From an uncultured Duganella sp. (GTDB taxonomy: Bacteria; Pseudomonadota; Gammaproteobacteria; Burkholderiales; Burkholderiaceae), in the NCBI GenBank assembly GCA_946482635.1, contig CAMLSG010000138.1:1-14392 (forward strand): DNA of 14,392 nt, written 5' to 3'. Positions 1-7,580 of this stretch are shown one piece after another (the first letter of the stretch is position 1; each line of letters starts with the position of its first letter). The notes beneath the pieces are model-generated. The model had not been told where the DNA came from. It worked only from the letters and a program-made list of their open reading frames with translations, and made no database searches. Position numbers and translations under genes: made by a program.

Positions 1-407
1 CCGGCATCAGCAACGAAGACGTGGCCAAGCGCCTGATGGACTTCGGCTTCCACGCACCGACCATGAGCTTCCCTGTTCCAGGCACGCTGATGATCGAGCC
101 GACCGAATCCGAGTCCAAGGTTGAACTGGACCGCTTCATCGACGCCATGATCGCCATCCGCGCCGAAATCGCCAAAGTGGAATCGGGCGAGTTCGACAAG
201 CTGGACAACCCGCTGAAGTTTGCGCCGCACACTGCCGAAGTGCTGCTGGCCGACAAGTGGGACCGCAAGTACAGCCGCGAAGTGGCAGCGTATCCAGTGC
301 CGTCCCTGCGCAAGCAGAAGTACTGGCCGCCAGTCGGCCGCGCCGACAACGTATACGGCGACCGTAACCTGTTCTGCGCCTGCATTCCAGTCAGCGACTA
401 CGCATAA
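1..407 (+). CDS. gcvP: Glycine dehydrogenase (aminomethyl-transferring), P-protein of the glycine cleavage system, C-terminal fragment
   Basis: This is the last ~135 codons of the P-protein, which decarboxylates glycine using PLP and passes the aminomethyl group to the lipoyl arm of GcvH in the cytoplasm. The frame is open from base 3 to the TAA at 405-407, and the true start lies left of the window. I recognise the family by its conserved C-terminal part: the stretch around [18 protein letters not shown], the [11 protein letters not shown] segment, and the ending with [17 protein letters not shown]. The PLP-binding lysine and most of the catalytic site lie in the missing upstream part, so activity cannot be judged. 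In most genomes gcvP is the last gene of gcvTHP. Here a terminator follows 21 bases after the stop, which fits an operon end. The family call is secure. Confidence 0.95.
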   Translation, partial: GISNEDVAKRLMDFGFHAPTMSFPVPGTLMIEPTESESKVELDRFIDAMIAIRAEIAKVESGEFDKLDNPLKFAPHTAEVLLADKWDRKYSREVAAYPVPSLRKQKYWPPVGRADNVYGDRNLFCACIPVSDYA

Positions 408-428
408 GCGCACGCTTGCCTGAAACGC

Positions 429-463
429 AAAACGCCGGTACCGTGAGGTGCCGGCGTTTTTTT
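429..463 (+). terminator. Intrinsic terminator of gcvP
   Basis: The arms 429-442 and 447-460 pair along their full length with one G-T wobble around a GTGA loop. The GC-rich core (ACGCCGG / CCGGCGT) is followed by an uninterrupted T run, 457-463. This is a textbook Rho-independent terminator. It sits only 12 bases before the start of the next gene, so that gene probably depends on readthrough or on a promoter overlapping the hairpin. Confidence 0.92.
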
Positions 464-475
464 AATGGAAACCGA

Positions 476-805
476 ATGAAGCAATCTAATAAAGCAGCCC
501 TGTTTTCGGGCCTCGCCTTTCCCGGCCTTGGCCAACTGCTCGTGCTGAAGCGCCCTGTACGCGGCCTGGTCTACATGCTGCCAGCGCTGGCAGCTTTCGG
601 CTGGCTGATGTACGGCTTGTGGAAAGCCACCGCCATGCTGATGAATGAAGCGCTGAGCGGCGCCCTGCCGCCCGACCCTGTCCTCATCGCCCAGCGCCTG
701 ACCAAGGCCAGCATCGTGCCCGGCGCCTCCGCGGCAGGCTGGATCCTGCTTGTTTGCTGGATCGCCAGCATCGTCGACGCGCTCCTCACGCGCGACAAAG
801 CTTAG
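476..805 (+). CDS. Small two-helix inner-membrane protein
   Basis: A 109-aa hydrophobic protein of unknown function. It opens with a short polar N-terminus, then FPGLGQ (residues 15-20) and a basic patch KRPVRG. Two likely membrane helices follow, about 30-50 and 84-104, joined by a Pro-rich loop; the C-terminus is charged. The PGLGQ-then-basic pattern is typical of small TM2-like or DUF membrane proteins. I chose the ATG at 476 because the in-frame start at 416 would place the whole gcvP terminator inside the coding region. Ribosome binding is weak (GGA eight bases upstream). A five-codon reading frame (ATG at 465) ends in an ATGA overlap with this start and could couple translation. The stop TAG at 803-805 interlocks with the stop of the convergent gene, with a 4-bp overlap. 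Confidence 0.7.
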   Translation: MKQSNKAALFSGLAFPGLGQLLVLKRPVRGLVYMLPALAAFGWLMYGLWKATAMLMNEALSGALPPDPVLIAQRLTKASIVPGASAAGWILLVCWIASIVDALLTRDKA

Positions 806-2325
806 GCTACGCTGCGCGCCACCCGCGCCGCCCGCTGCACATCCTGCGCTTCGTCATCCCACACCGCTGCCTGGGTAATTTCTTCCGCCCCGACCTGGGC
901 GCCGTCGGAATTGAAGCGCAGCCAAGCCAGCGCGCCGCCGGGCGTCACGCCGATGGCGTGCACGCCACCGTGGTTCGGCGCCGCCATCAACGCGGCCATC
1001 ACCAGCGTGGTTGCAATCGGTACAGGCATGCCCCAACGGCCGCCCTGCTTCCGGCACACCATCCAGAGCCCGCCCGCGCCATCGCCATAAGCCAAATACT
1101 CTCCAGCCGCACTGGACTCGCTCCACACCACGCAAGCGCCGCCAATATTGGCCACCGGTTGCGGCACCGACTGCCCACCGCGATACACCACGATGCTTTC
1201 ACCTGCCACAAATACATCCGGCACATTCGGGACGTTGGACGGAGCCAGGTGCAAGCTGGTCGCGCGGCGCGGCAAGCCCTGGTAGTCGATCGCAATGCCC
1301 CACGCCGCAGCGCGCGCAAAGCTGTGAAAACGCAGCGTGCGACCGCAAGCCGTATCGCTCAAGCGCCAGGCGCCCGGCACCCGATAACTGCCAATTGCTG
1401 TAGCCACGGGGTCCATGCCTTCCTGATCCTCCCATGCCGTCAGCGGGCCTTCGACCGAGGCATTGAAATACCAGGTATTCGTCGCCGTCACCAGCACCAT
1501 CGGCACAGCTCCGGACTGCAGCAAGCCGAATGAAATACGCGTGACATCGTCCTCCACTTCCGGCACCTGGCGCGGCGCCATGCCGCGCAGCGTCTCCACC
1601 CAGCCCGCTTCGTCGAGGTGATTGGGGATGCCCACTGCCACATGCAGGGTCGGCCCGCCGCCGCTGCCCCAGGGTGCGACTGCCAGCGCCAGCGCTATCG
1701 TTCCATCCGGCGCCTGCTGCACGTCGACGGCCTGCACCTTGCCCGGCTGGTTCAAGGGCAGCATGCCACTCAGGTCAGTCTGCGACCAGCGCCCGAAAGG
1801 CGTGCGGCGGAACAAATACAGCGAGCGATTGGCGCCGACCGTGAACACCAGCGGCAGCCCGGCAGCATCACGCACCACGAACAGCGGCGAGCGCGCCAGT
1901 GCCGGCGCTGCACAAGGACTGGAACGGTAACCCGATTCGTACAGGGGCACCAGTTCCTGCCGCACCAGCGCATGCAGCTCGCGGCCAGATGTCACCTGGC
2001 TGCGCCAATAAGCCATGTCTGCCGGCGCCGACGCATCGTAACGATCGAATACTGCGTTATAGGCGCGCAGCAGGCGCTCTTTCACATCCAGCTCAGCCAG
2101 TTCCGGGCGTGCCAGCAGATGCAGTGCCAGCTCGGCGCGGCCGCGCACCGCTTCTCCCTGGCAGCTATATAAGGTAGTCCACGACAGCGCTTCACTCGCC
2201 ATCGGTTCGCGTTGCAGCACGATGCGCGCCACGCGCGCCGCTGCATAACTCAAGGCGCCGGACGCACAGGCGCCGCCCCATTTCCGGACCTGCGCCACCG
2301 GCACAGACATCATCAGCACAGACAT
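802..2325 (-). CDS. Unrecognised 507-aa protein with helical head and probable beta-propeller
   Basis: I do not recognise a named family. Residues 1 to about 140 look helical and carry many Ala, Leu and Arg. From about 146 onward the protein is built of short beta strands with a recurring pattern: a hydrophobic strand, Gly, then LY/LW plus a strand with basic residues, then GRW or a similar turn. Clear copies are LYLFRR...GRW at 169-180 and LWMVCR...GRW at 420-431, with weaker copies between. This is the style of lectin-like or PLL-like beta-propellers. No signal peptide or membrane helix is evident. The start at 2325 is supported by a strong Shine-Dalgarno GGGGGAG (2332-2338 on the minus strand), which overlaps the end of the upstream gene. 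The two genes are 3 bp apart and are surely co-transcribed and probably translationally coupled. GC and codon use are host-like. Propeller fold is inference; function is unknown. Confidence 0.75.
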   Translation of the reverse strand: MSVLMMSVPVAQVRKWGGACASGALSYAAARVARIVLQREPMASEALSWTTLYSCQGEAVRGRAELALHLLARPELAELDVKERLLRAYNAVFDRYDASAPADMAYWRSQVTSGRELHALVRQELVPLYESGYRSSPCAAPALARSPLFVVRDAAGLPLVFTVGANRSLYLFRRTPFGRWSQTDLSGMLPLNQPGKVQAVDVQQAPDGTIALALAVAPWGSGGGPTLHVAVGIPNHLDEAGWVETLRGMAPRQVPEVEDDVTRISFGLLQSGAVPMVLVTATNTWYFNASVEGPLTAWEDQEGMDPVATAIGSYRVPGAWRLSDTACGRTLRFHSFARAAAWGIAIDYQGLPRRATSLHLAPSNVPNVPDVFVAGESIVVYRGGQSVPQPVANIGGACVVWSESSAAGEYLAYGDGAGGLWMVCRKQGGRWGMPVPIATTLVMAALMAAPNHGGVHAIGVTPGGALAWLRFNSDGAQVGAEEITQAAVWDDEAQDVQRAARVARSVA

Positions 2326-2328
2326 GCT

Positions 2329-3669
2329 TTACTCCCCCAATTCAATCTCTATGTCACCAGACTCGTTGATGCGCAAGTCACGGCAACCCAGCTTGCGCCC
2401 TGGGGCCAGCCCCTCCGCAACGGCAGCGAACATGTCGCCCGTAGCCGTAGAGAGGAAGCCGGCAATATCCTGTTGAACCGAGGCCAGGCTGGCAGCATTG
2501 CCTTCCCACCACAGGTTGATGCGCTGCACATTCAGCAGGTGCGGCAGCGGGTCGGACACCACGTAAATGCCAGTAGTCCCTGCATCGGTCGCCGGCACGC
2601 CCTTGCGCGCCAGCGCGGCCACGCCGACGCGGCCATTCTCGACCTGCCATTGCAGGCGCAGCGACCATTGCAGCGTTGCGCGCGCCCAGGCCTTGCCCAT
2701 ATAGCTGCGCTGGCGCGACAGCGGCAGTTCCTGCTTCACGCTGTCCCACTCATAGCGGCCCAATACGCTGCTGATGTCGATGGTCGGACGCTGCACGCCA
2801 TCAGTACCGGCTTGGCGACCCATGGTCACCATGCATTGCAGGTCCTGCTCCGACTCGCGGTCGTGCAAAGTACGGTTGGCTTCCTGCCAGTTCAGCAGCA
2901 CATGGTCGCGGTAGGTCCAGCCATTGCTGTTGCGGATGAAGCGCGCCCGCTCGCCATTGCAAAGGGTCGCCTCGACACCCGACTTCTCGTTCTGGCATTC
3001 CTGTGGGTTGACCTGGGCCACGCCATCACGCGATGCCACATAATCAGGCAGCGAGTCCAGGCGGCGTTGCAGTTTCTCGACCACCATCGGGTAAATGTAC
3101 TGGCGCAGGAAACTTTCACGGCCGATCACCGCGCGGCGCATTGCCGTTTTATTGAGCACCGCGGGTGCCTGGCTGCGCAGCCAGTGGCCGACCGCAGTAA
3201 TAAAGAACTCCTTCAGCGGACCGTTGTCGCATGGCAAATGGGATTTATCCACGTCACACAAAGCCGCCTGCAGCACCAGTCCGCCGTATTCATTCACCGC
3301 TGCGGTGAACTCCAGGCGCCAACCGGCCACCGGTTGACGCAGGATGTCGCGCCGGCCGTAAGCGTTGTAAAAGCGCAAATTCCCCGACGCAAAAGTCAAT
3401 GTCAATTGGGCAGTAGTTGGTGCCGCGGAGTCATAGCGGATCTCGACCGGACGCAACTCGGCACGGTCTTCGCCTTCGCCGCCGAGGGCCAGGCTGCCCA
3501 CTTCCATGCTCCCGTAACGGATGTCGTTAGGAAATTCTCCGGTGGCCCGCATGGCGTCAATCGTGCTCTCCAGAAACTTTCCAGACGTGAACCAGCTGGC
3601 AGACAGCTGTTGCACCGAAGTCGTGGTGTCGGAGCCGATTTCAAAAAATACCGCTTTAGTTGTGACCAT
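2329..3669 (-). CDS. Unrecognised 446-aa beta-rich protein, first gene of the leftward pair
   Basis: I do not recognise this protein. It has no signal peptide or membrane helix and six cysteines. Amphipathic strand-like stretches alternate with charged loops, including TAQLTLTFASGNLRFY in the N-terminal third and WSLRLQWQVENGRVGV in the C-terminal third. A central region is helical and rich in Arg and Asp. The strand pattern faintly recalls TULIP/P47-type lipid-binding proteins, but that is a guess. The start is uncertain. I prefer ATG at 3669 because the protein then begins MVTTKAVFFEIGS. A GTG at 3717 would add 16 residues encoded by AT-rich leader-like DNA, and its GGAAGG is too far away (about 15 bases). 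The preferred ATG has no good Shine-Dalgarno either. A TTGCCA hexamer on the minus strand (3703-3708) upstream of a weak -10 would give an almost leaderless message. The gene is divergent from the STAND regulator and shares its repeat-rich control region. Confidence 0.72.
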   Translation of the reverse strand: MVTTKAVFFEIGSDTTTSVQQLSASWFTSGKFLESTIDAMRATGEFPNDIRYGSMEVGSLALGGEGEDRAELRPVEIRYDSAAPTTAQLTLTFASGNLRFYNAYGRRDILRQPVAGWRLEFTAAVNEYGGLVLQAALCDVDKSHLPCDNGPLKEFFITAVGHWLRSQAPAVLNKTAMRRAVIGRESFLRQYIYPMVVEKLQRRLDSLPDYVASRDGVAQVNPQECQNEKSGVEATLCNGERARFIRNSNGWTYRDHVLLNWQEANRTLHDRESEQDLQCMVTMGRQAGTDGVQRPTIDISSVLGRYEWDSVKQELPLSRQRSYMGKAWARATLQWSLRLQWQVENGRVGVAALARKGVPATDAGTTGIYVVSDPLPHLLNVQRINLWWEGNAASLASVQQDIAGFLSTATGDMFAAVAEGLAPGRKLGCRDLRINESGDIEIELGE

Positions 3670-3731
3670 TTTTGCTTTTAAGAATGTTAAGATTTGGCCG
3701 TTTGGCAATGACTGCACTGTAAGAAAAAAAG

Positions 3732-3805
3732 CCTTCCGCCGCCTTCCGGCAACCTTCCGGAGGCCGGAAGAAAACCTTCCGGACCGGAAGAAATGCTCCG
3801 GAAGG
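3732..3805. repeat. Seven-copy CTTCCGG/CCGGAAG array, probable operator
   Basis: Elements of the consensus CCTTCCGG, or its complement, begin at 3732, 3742, 3753, 3764 (inverted), 3775, 3784 (inverted) and 3798 (inverted). Their centres are 10, 11, 11, 11, 9 and 14 bases apart, so most lie on one face of the helix. Copies 3/4 and 5/6 form two tandem imperfect hairpins, 3751-3772 and 3773-3792, which are near-copies of each other (AACCTTCCGG-A-[GG]-CCGGAAGAA). The array lies in the divergent region, 53 bases upstream of a gene whose N-terminus is an OmpR-type winged helix. That family often binds direct repeats spaced about 10-11 bp. An autoregulatory operator serving both directions is the likely role. 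A hairpin-forming REP-like element is the alternative. Confidence 0.75.
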
Positions 3806-3817
3806 TTTGCAAGTCAT

Positions 3818-3840
3818 TGATTTATAAGAGACATATAAAA
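3818..3840 (+). promoter_or_regulatory. Possible rightward promoter for the STAND regulator operon
   Basis: An AT-rich stretch follows directly after the operator-like array. It holds two -10-like hexamers, TATAAG (3823-3828) and TATAAA (3834-3839). No good -35 lies at the right distance from either; the place where it would lie is at or just after the last repeat copy. Missing -35 elements are typical of activator-dependent promoters, which would fit a winged-helix activator bound to the array. An AGAAGG at 3841-3846 can serve as ribosome binding site for the ATG at 3858. Confidence 0.35.
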
Positions 3841-3857
3841 AGAAGGTTGGACAAGCC

Positions 3858-6800
3858 ATGGAGTTTCAATTCGGCGACTGGTTGGTCAGTCCAGAAGCCA
3901 ATATCGTCAGCAATGGGGATGCGAAGACGCAGCTCGAGCCGCGCGTGATGGCGGTGCTGCGCTATCTTTGCCGCCACCCAGGGGCGGTAATTCCAGCGGA
4001 AGAGATCCTGCAGGCTTGTTGGGGAAGCAACGAGCTGGGCGACAACCCCGTTCACAAGGCCATCACCCAACTGCGCCGCGCCTTCGGCGATTCGACCACC
4101 GACCCGCGCTATATCGAGACCATCCGCAAGCGCGGATACCGCGCGATCGCCCCGGTTGTGACCCTGGCCGCGCCCCCTCCGACAACTTGGGAAGGCGGCT
4201 CGCCGTTCCGTGGCCTCGAAGCGTTCCAGGAAAACCACGCCGCCATCTTTTTCGGCCGGGTGCAGGCAACTGCCCAATTGCGTGAGCTGGTCCTGACCCA
4301 AGCGGCACATGGTTGCCCTATGGCATTGATCCTCGGACCTTCCGGGTCCGGGAAGACTTCTCTGGTCCGCGCCGGCCTGCTCCCACAACTAATGGCAGGC
4401 GCCATTCGCTCGGATGAGCCAATCGGCCTGTCCAGCACCGTCTACCTTGATTGCGCCGACCTCGGCAGCGGCACCCTGTTCCAAGCTTTGGCCGGCGCCC
4501 TGATTGATGCCGAGATCAACGGCGAGCCACTCTTCCCCGGTGCCAGCGCCGACAGCCTGGGTCAACGCCTCACATCTGATCCCGATGCCGTAGCTGCCGA
4601 ACTGCGCGAGCGCGGCTGTCCCCGCACCTCGGTTGGCGTATTCATCGACCGCCTCGAGGCCGTATTCCGCGCCCAATCTGGCGAGGCCGACCGCTTCTTG
4701 GAAATTATTGAAGCCTTGGCAAAATCGAATTGCCTGCTGATGCTTTTGGCTTGTCGCAATGACTTCTATCCAGAAGTGATGGCCCAGCCAGTTCTGCTAG
4801 CCTTGAAAATACGCAACGGCCACTTCGACGTGCTTCCGCCCGATGGCGCTGACATCGCCCAGATAGTCCGACAACCGGCATTGGCAGCCAGTTTATCGTT
4901 CGAGCTAGACGAAAAGACAGGCGCAAGCCTCGACGACGTGCTCTGTGATGCTGCGCGCGGGAATCCCGATATGCTGCCACTTTTGCAGTACACGTTGAAC
5001 GAGTTATACCGCCAGCGGGGCGATGATGGAATGCTCAAGTTCGCGGTCTACAACCAATTGGGCGGTATCGAAGGTGCAGTTGGCGTACGTGCTGAGCAAG
5101 TAGTTTCAGCTCTCAGCGTAAATGAAATCGCTGCCTTGCCTCGCGTCCTTTCACTCTTAGTCAACGTGGGCGAAGACCACTCTGCAGTGACATCACGCCG
5201 CAGTCCGCTGTCGATGCTTCGAAGTGAAGACGAAAAAGAGCTTGTGCGGGTAATGATTGAAGCCCGCCTTTTTGTAAGTGAACTTTCCGGAGATGTGCCT
5301 AGCTTCGGTGTCGCGCACGAAGCTCTGTTGCGCCGTTGGCCTCGGGTCGCGGACTGGATTGAACAGTTCCACAACTCTTTGAAGTTGCGTACACAGCTAA
5401 CCAGTGAGGCGAAACGATGGTCCGATGCCGGCAAAGCAAGTGATTTGCTACTTCCGCCGGGTAGCCAGATTGAAAAGGCAAGTGGTTTGCTGGCGCTAAG
5501 CGATTTCTCCCTGGCTCCGATTGAAAGCGAATTTATTCGCACGTCGATGTTCCGTGCCAGGCGTGGTGAACGGATCCGATTTGCGATCACTTCTTTAATC
5601 GCTATTCTCGCGATCATCTCCGCCGTCCTGGGCGTGATGGCGCGCAAAGCGCAGGGCGACGCGGAACAGCATCGCGTCGAAGCGGAAGAATTATTGGGAT
5701 ATATGCTAGGGGAGTTTGCAGAGAAATTACGTCCTCTCGGACGGCTTGACTTATTGGATAGCGTAAGCAGTAAAGCGCTTACCTACCTTTCGTCCAGTGA
5801 CTCATTGCTCGAAAGCCCAACTGCACTGAACCAGCGCGCCAAAGCATTGCAGGTAATCGCTGAAGTGAACACTGCTCGTTCAGATTCCGAAAAAGCCTAT
5901 GAAGCGTTGGCTGCTGCACGTCGAATCCTTCGACTTCAAGACAATGAGACGGTCACCGATAAAACTCTCCTTAAAGACCTAGGCGCCAATGCGTTCTGGC
6001 TTGCTCAGTATTACGCGAACCGTAAGCAATGGGATAAAGCCCTGCCATACGCGAACGAATACATTACATACAGTGATCGTATGGCCGTTGCGCACCCGAC
6101 AGATCCTGAAGCTTGGATGGAGCAATCCTATGCTTATAGCAATATTGGAAGCATTCACGCGCAACGAAGCAACGTCGAACTTGCCGCAGAGGCCTTTGAG
6201 AAATCAGTTGAATTGAAACGTAAAGCGCTAGCGGCCAATCCAAGTGACAAGAAGTCCAAAGCCGATCTGGCAAATAGCATTTCATGGCTCGCCGAAACCA
6301 AGAAGACGCTGGGACAACTGAATGCTGCGGCTGCTTTGTTCAAAGAGGAAGAATCGCTGATTACTTCCGTTCATAAGATCTCTCCTAACGACGGATTTTG
6401 GACGTACAGGTTGGCTAATGCAATGTGGCATAGCGCTACAACCGAAACCTTACTTGGAGCAGAATCTGACGCGATTAGTCACCTGAAACAGGCAGAAGCG
6501 CTTCTGACTACATTGACTACCCAAGATCCTAGCAACAAAAAATGGAAACTCAACCTTGGTTACGTCCAGGTTCAACGCATCGGTTTAGAGGTCAAAGTAC
6601 CAAGCGCTTCGGATGTGAGCAAAATGGAAGTTCTCAGGAAAGAATGGGAGCTAGAGGCGTCAAAGGATCCCGCAAATACCCGAACTCAAGGGCTTCTTGA
6701 AAGTATCACATTGCACTTAGCGCCAATGCTCTTTCAAGCTGGGCGGTCTTCCGAAGCACTTAGCTTGCTCGATAAGCATATTGATATACAGCGTGAGGCG

Positions 6801-7097
6801 CTGACGGCTAATCCGAATGAGGCGGTTGTCGCGGCAACTTTAGCGGAACATCTGACGAACAGAGGCGAGCTGTTGACCTTTTCAAAGAATTCGATAGACG
6901 GGGCAGCCTCCTGCGCAGAAGCGACAAGAGTCCTGGCGCCCTTCATTAGTCATACCAACGACCCAGCCATCCTCGCACCATATTTGAAAAGTGCTGTTTG
7001 CGCAGGTGACCTAAACGGCGCAGCAGTCGCCAGGACTAAGCTTCAGAGAATGGCTTATAACCATCCTCGTTTTTCGAAGTACCTCAATAAACGCTGA
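3858..7097 (+). CDS. Membrane-spanning transcriptional regulator: winged helix, nSTAND ATPase, TM helix, TPR-like region
   Basis: A 1079-aa fusion. Residues 1 to ~102 are an OmpR/CadC-type winged helix, ending in the family's IETIRKRGYRA wing motif. From ~116 an nSTAND1-like NTPase begins (SPFRGLEAF...FFGR). It has Walker A GPSGSGKT at 160-167, a Walker B-like FIDRLE with Asp264 and Glu267 (usual form DQFEE, so the second acidic residue is Ala), a LACRNDFY strand after it, the IVRQPALAA segment, and HEALLRRWPRV at 487-497. A single hydrophobic helix spans ~575-594, preceded by RARRGERIR, so the N-terminal half should be cytoplasmic and the C-terminal half periplasmic. Residues ~596-1079 are alpha-helical pairs with TPR-like spacing. 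The probable role is an ATP-switched, membrane-bound one-component regulator with a periplasmic sensor; the ligand is unknown. Unlike SARP regulators there is no BTAD domain. GC falls from about 63% near the start to about 45% in the TPR part. Confidence 0.85.
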   Translation: MEFQFGDWLVSPEANIVSNGDAKTQLEPRVMAVLRYLCRHPGAVIPAEEILQACWGSNELGDNPVHKAITQLRRAFGDSTTDPRYIETIRKRGYRAIAPVVTLAAPPPTTWEGGSPFRGLEAFQENHAAIFFGRVQATAQLRELVLTQAAHGCPMALILGPSGSGKTSLVRAGLLPQLMAGAIRSDEPIGLSSTVYLDCADLGSGTLFQALAGALIDAEINGEPLFPGASADSLGQRLTSDPDAVAAELRERGCPRTSVGVFIDRLEAVFRAQSGEADRFLEIIEALAKSNCLLMLLACRNDFYPEVMAQPVLLALKIRNGHFDVLPPDGADIAQIVRQPALAASLSFELDEKTGASLDDVLCDAARGNPDMLPLLQYTLNELYRQRGDDGMLKFAVYNQLGGIEGAVGVRAEQVVSALSVNEIAALPRVLSLLVNVGEDHSAVTSRRSPLSMLRSEDEKELVRVMIEARLFVSELSGDVPSFGVAHEALLRRWPRVADWIEQFHNSLKLRTQLTSEAKRWSDAGKASDLLLPPGSQIEKASGLLALSDFSLAPIESEFIRTSMFRARRGERIRFAITSLIAILAIISAVLGVMARKAQGDAEQHRVEAEELLGYMLGEFAEKLRPLGRLDLLDSVSSKALTYLSSSDSLLESPTALNQRAKALQVIAEVNTARSDSEKAYEALAAARRILRLQDNETVTDKTLLKDLGANAFWLAQYYANRKQWDKALPYANEYITYSDRMAVAHPTDPEAWMEQSYAYSNIGSIHAQRSNVELAAEAFEKSVELKRKALAANPSDKKSKADLANSISWLAETKKTLGQLNAAAALFKEEESLITSVHKISPNDGFWTYRLANAMWHSATTETLLGAESDAISHLKQAEALLTTLTTQDPSNKKWKLNLGYVQVQRIGLEVKVPSASDVSKMEVLRKEWELEASKDPANTRTQGLLESITLHLAPMLFQAGRSSEALSLLDKHIDIQREALTANPNEAVVAATLAEHLTNRGELLTFSKNSIDGAASCAEATRVLAPFISHTNDPAILAPYLKSAVCAGDLNGAAVARTKLQRMAYNHPRFSKYLNKR

Positions 7098-7108
7098 GAA
7101 AGGGAATC

Positions 7109-7558
7109 ATGAAAGATCTTACTGTAGAACAAGCCCCAACTGCATTCCTCAACGTCCAAGTTACGGCCGTACCAAAAAGGGATGCAAAAGGAAACGTTAC
7201 TTACGACACGACGTTTACTCCCGACCGCTTGACGGTCACAGAGCCAGATACAGTGATTAACTATCAACTGGTTGATCCAACACCGGCTGACGTCAAATTC
7301 AAAAAGCTGTCCGTCGTACCAGACCAGAACAACCAGTTTAGCGTTCCGAGTATTAGTGAGAGTGGAAAACTGGTCACCTTCAGTGATGCAAATACCGCAA
7401 AGGCAACATTCAACATCAAAATCAAGTTCACCAATAAGGACCAGCAAGAATTTTTGGTTGACCCAGAGGTCGATAACGATCCACGCAATCCTCCAATGGA
7501 AGGAAATGTCGCCATGTTGGAATGCGAGCCGGAACCGGATCACGATCCTCGCCTCTAA
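7109..7558 (+). CDS. Small beta-rich cytoplasmic protein with acidic Pro-rich tail (possibly DP-EP family)
   Basis: A 149-aa protein with no signal peptide or membrane segment. Alternating hydrophobic strands (FLNVQVTAV near 13-21, TVINYQLVD near 48-56, FKKLSVV near 64-70, ATFNIKIKF near 99-107) suggest a small beta sandwich. The tail is acidic and rich in Pro, with DPEVDNDPRNPP at 118-129 and EPEPDHDP near the end. It resembles the short proteins annotated in proteobacteria as DP-EP family; I am not certain of this and no function is established. It starts 11 bases after the regulator's stop with a good ribosome binding site (AAAGGG about seven bases upstream), so it is the second gene of the operon. 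Its lower GC matches the 3' half of the regulator. It could be an effector, an accessory subunit or a partner of the cytoplasmic half of the STAND protein. Confidence 0.75.
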   Translation: MKDLTVEQAPTAFLNVQVTAVPKRDAKGNVTYDTTFTPDRLTVTEPDTVINYQLVDPTPADVKFKKLSVVPDQNNQFSVPSISESGKLVTFSDANTAKATFNIKIKFTNKDQQEFLVDPEVDNDPRNPPMEGNVAMLECEPEPDHDPRL

Positions 7559-7580
7559 TCAAACTTAACGGGGCAAGCCA

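Noticed and set aside
416..805. Upstream start at 416 for the small membrane protein
   Set aside because: It would translate through the gcvP terminator hairpin and T run, adding 20 Arg/Phe-rich residues unlike a membrane-protein N-terminus.
2212..3681. 489-codon open frame on the plus strand
   Set aside because: It lies antisense to the 446-aa leftward gene. Its translation is rich in His, Arg and Gln with no domain pattern, while the minus-strand frame has balanced composition, a strong ribosome site at the gene junction and operon spacing.
3670..3717. GTG start extending the leftward protein by 16 residues
   Set aside because: The extension is encoded by AT-rich leader-like DNA and its candidate ribosome site is about 15 bases away. 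The ATG at 3669 also lacks a clear site, so the rejection is tentative.
3732..3805. Possible CRISPR-like array
   Set aside because: Units are only 8 bases, about 11 bases apart and in both orientations; there are no spacers and no cas genes.
4338..4345. Another CCTTCCGG inside the STAND gene
   Set aside because: It is explained by the codons of the P-loop (Pro-Ser-Gly); a single copy without phased neighbours.
3822..4388. 188-codon open frame on the minus strand crossing the control region
   Set aside because: Antisense to the winged-helix and P-loop coding part, which is clearly real; low-complexity product.
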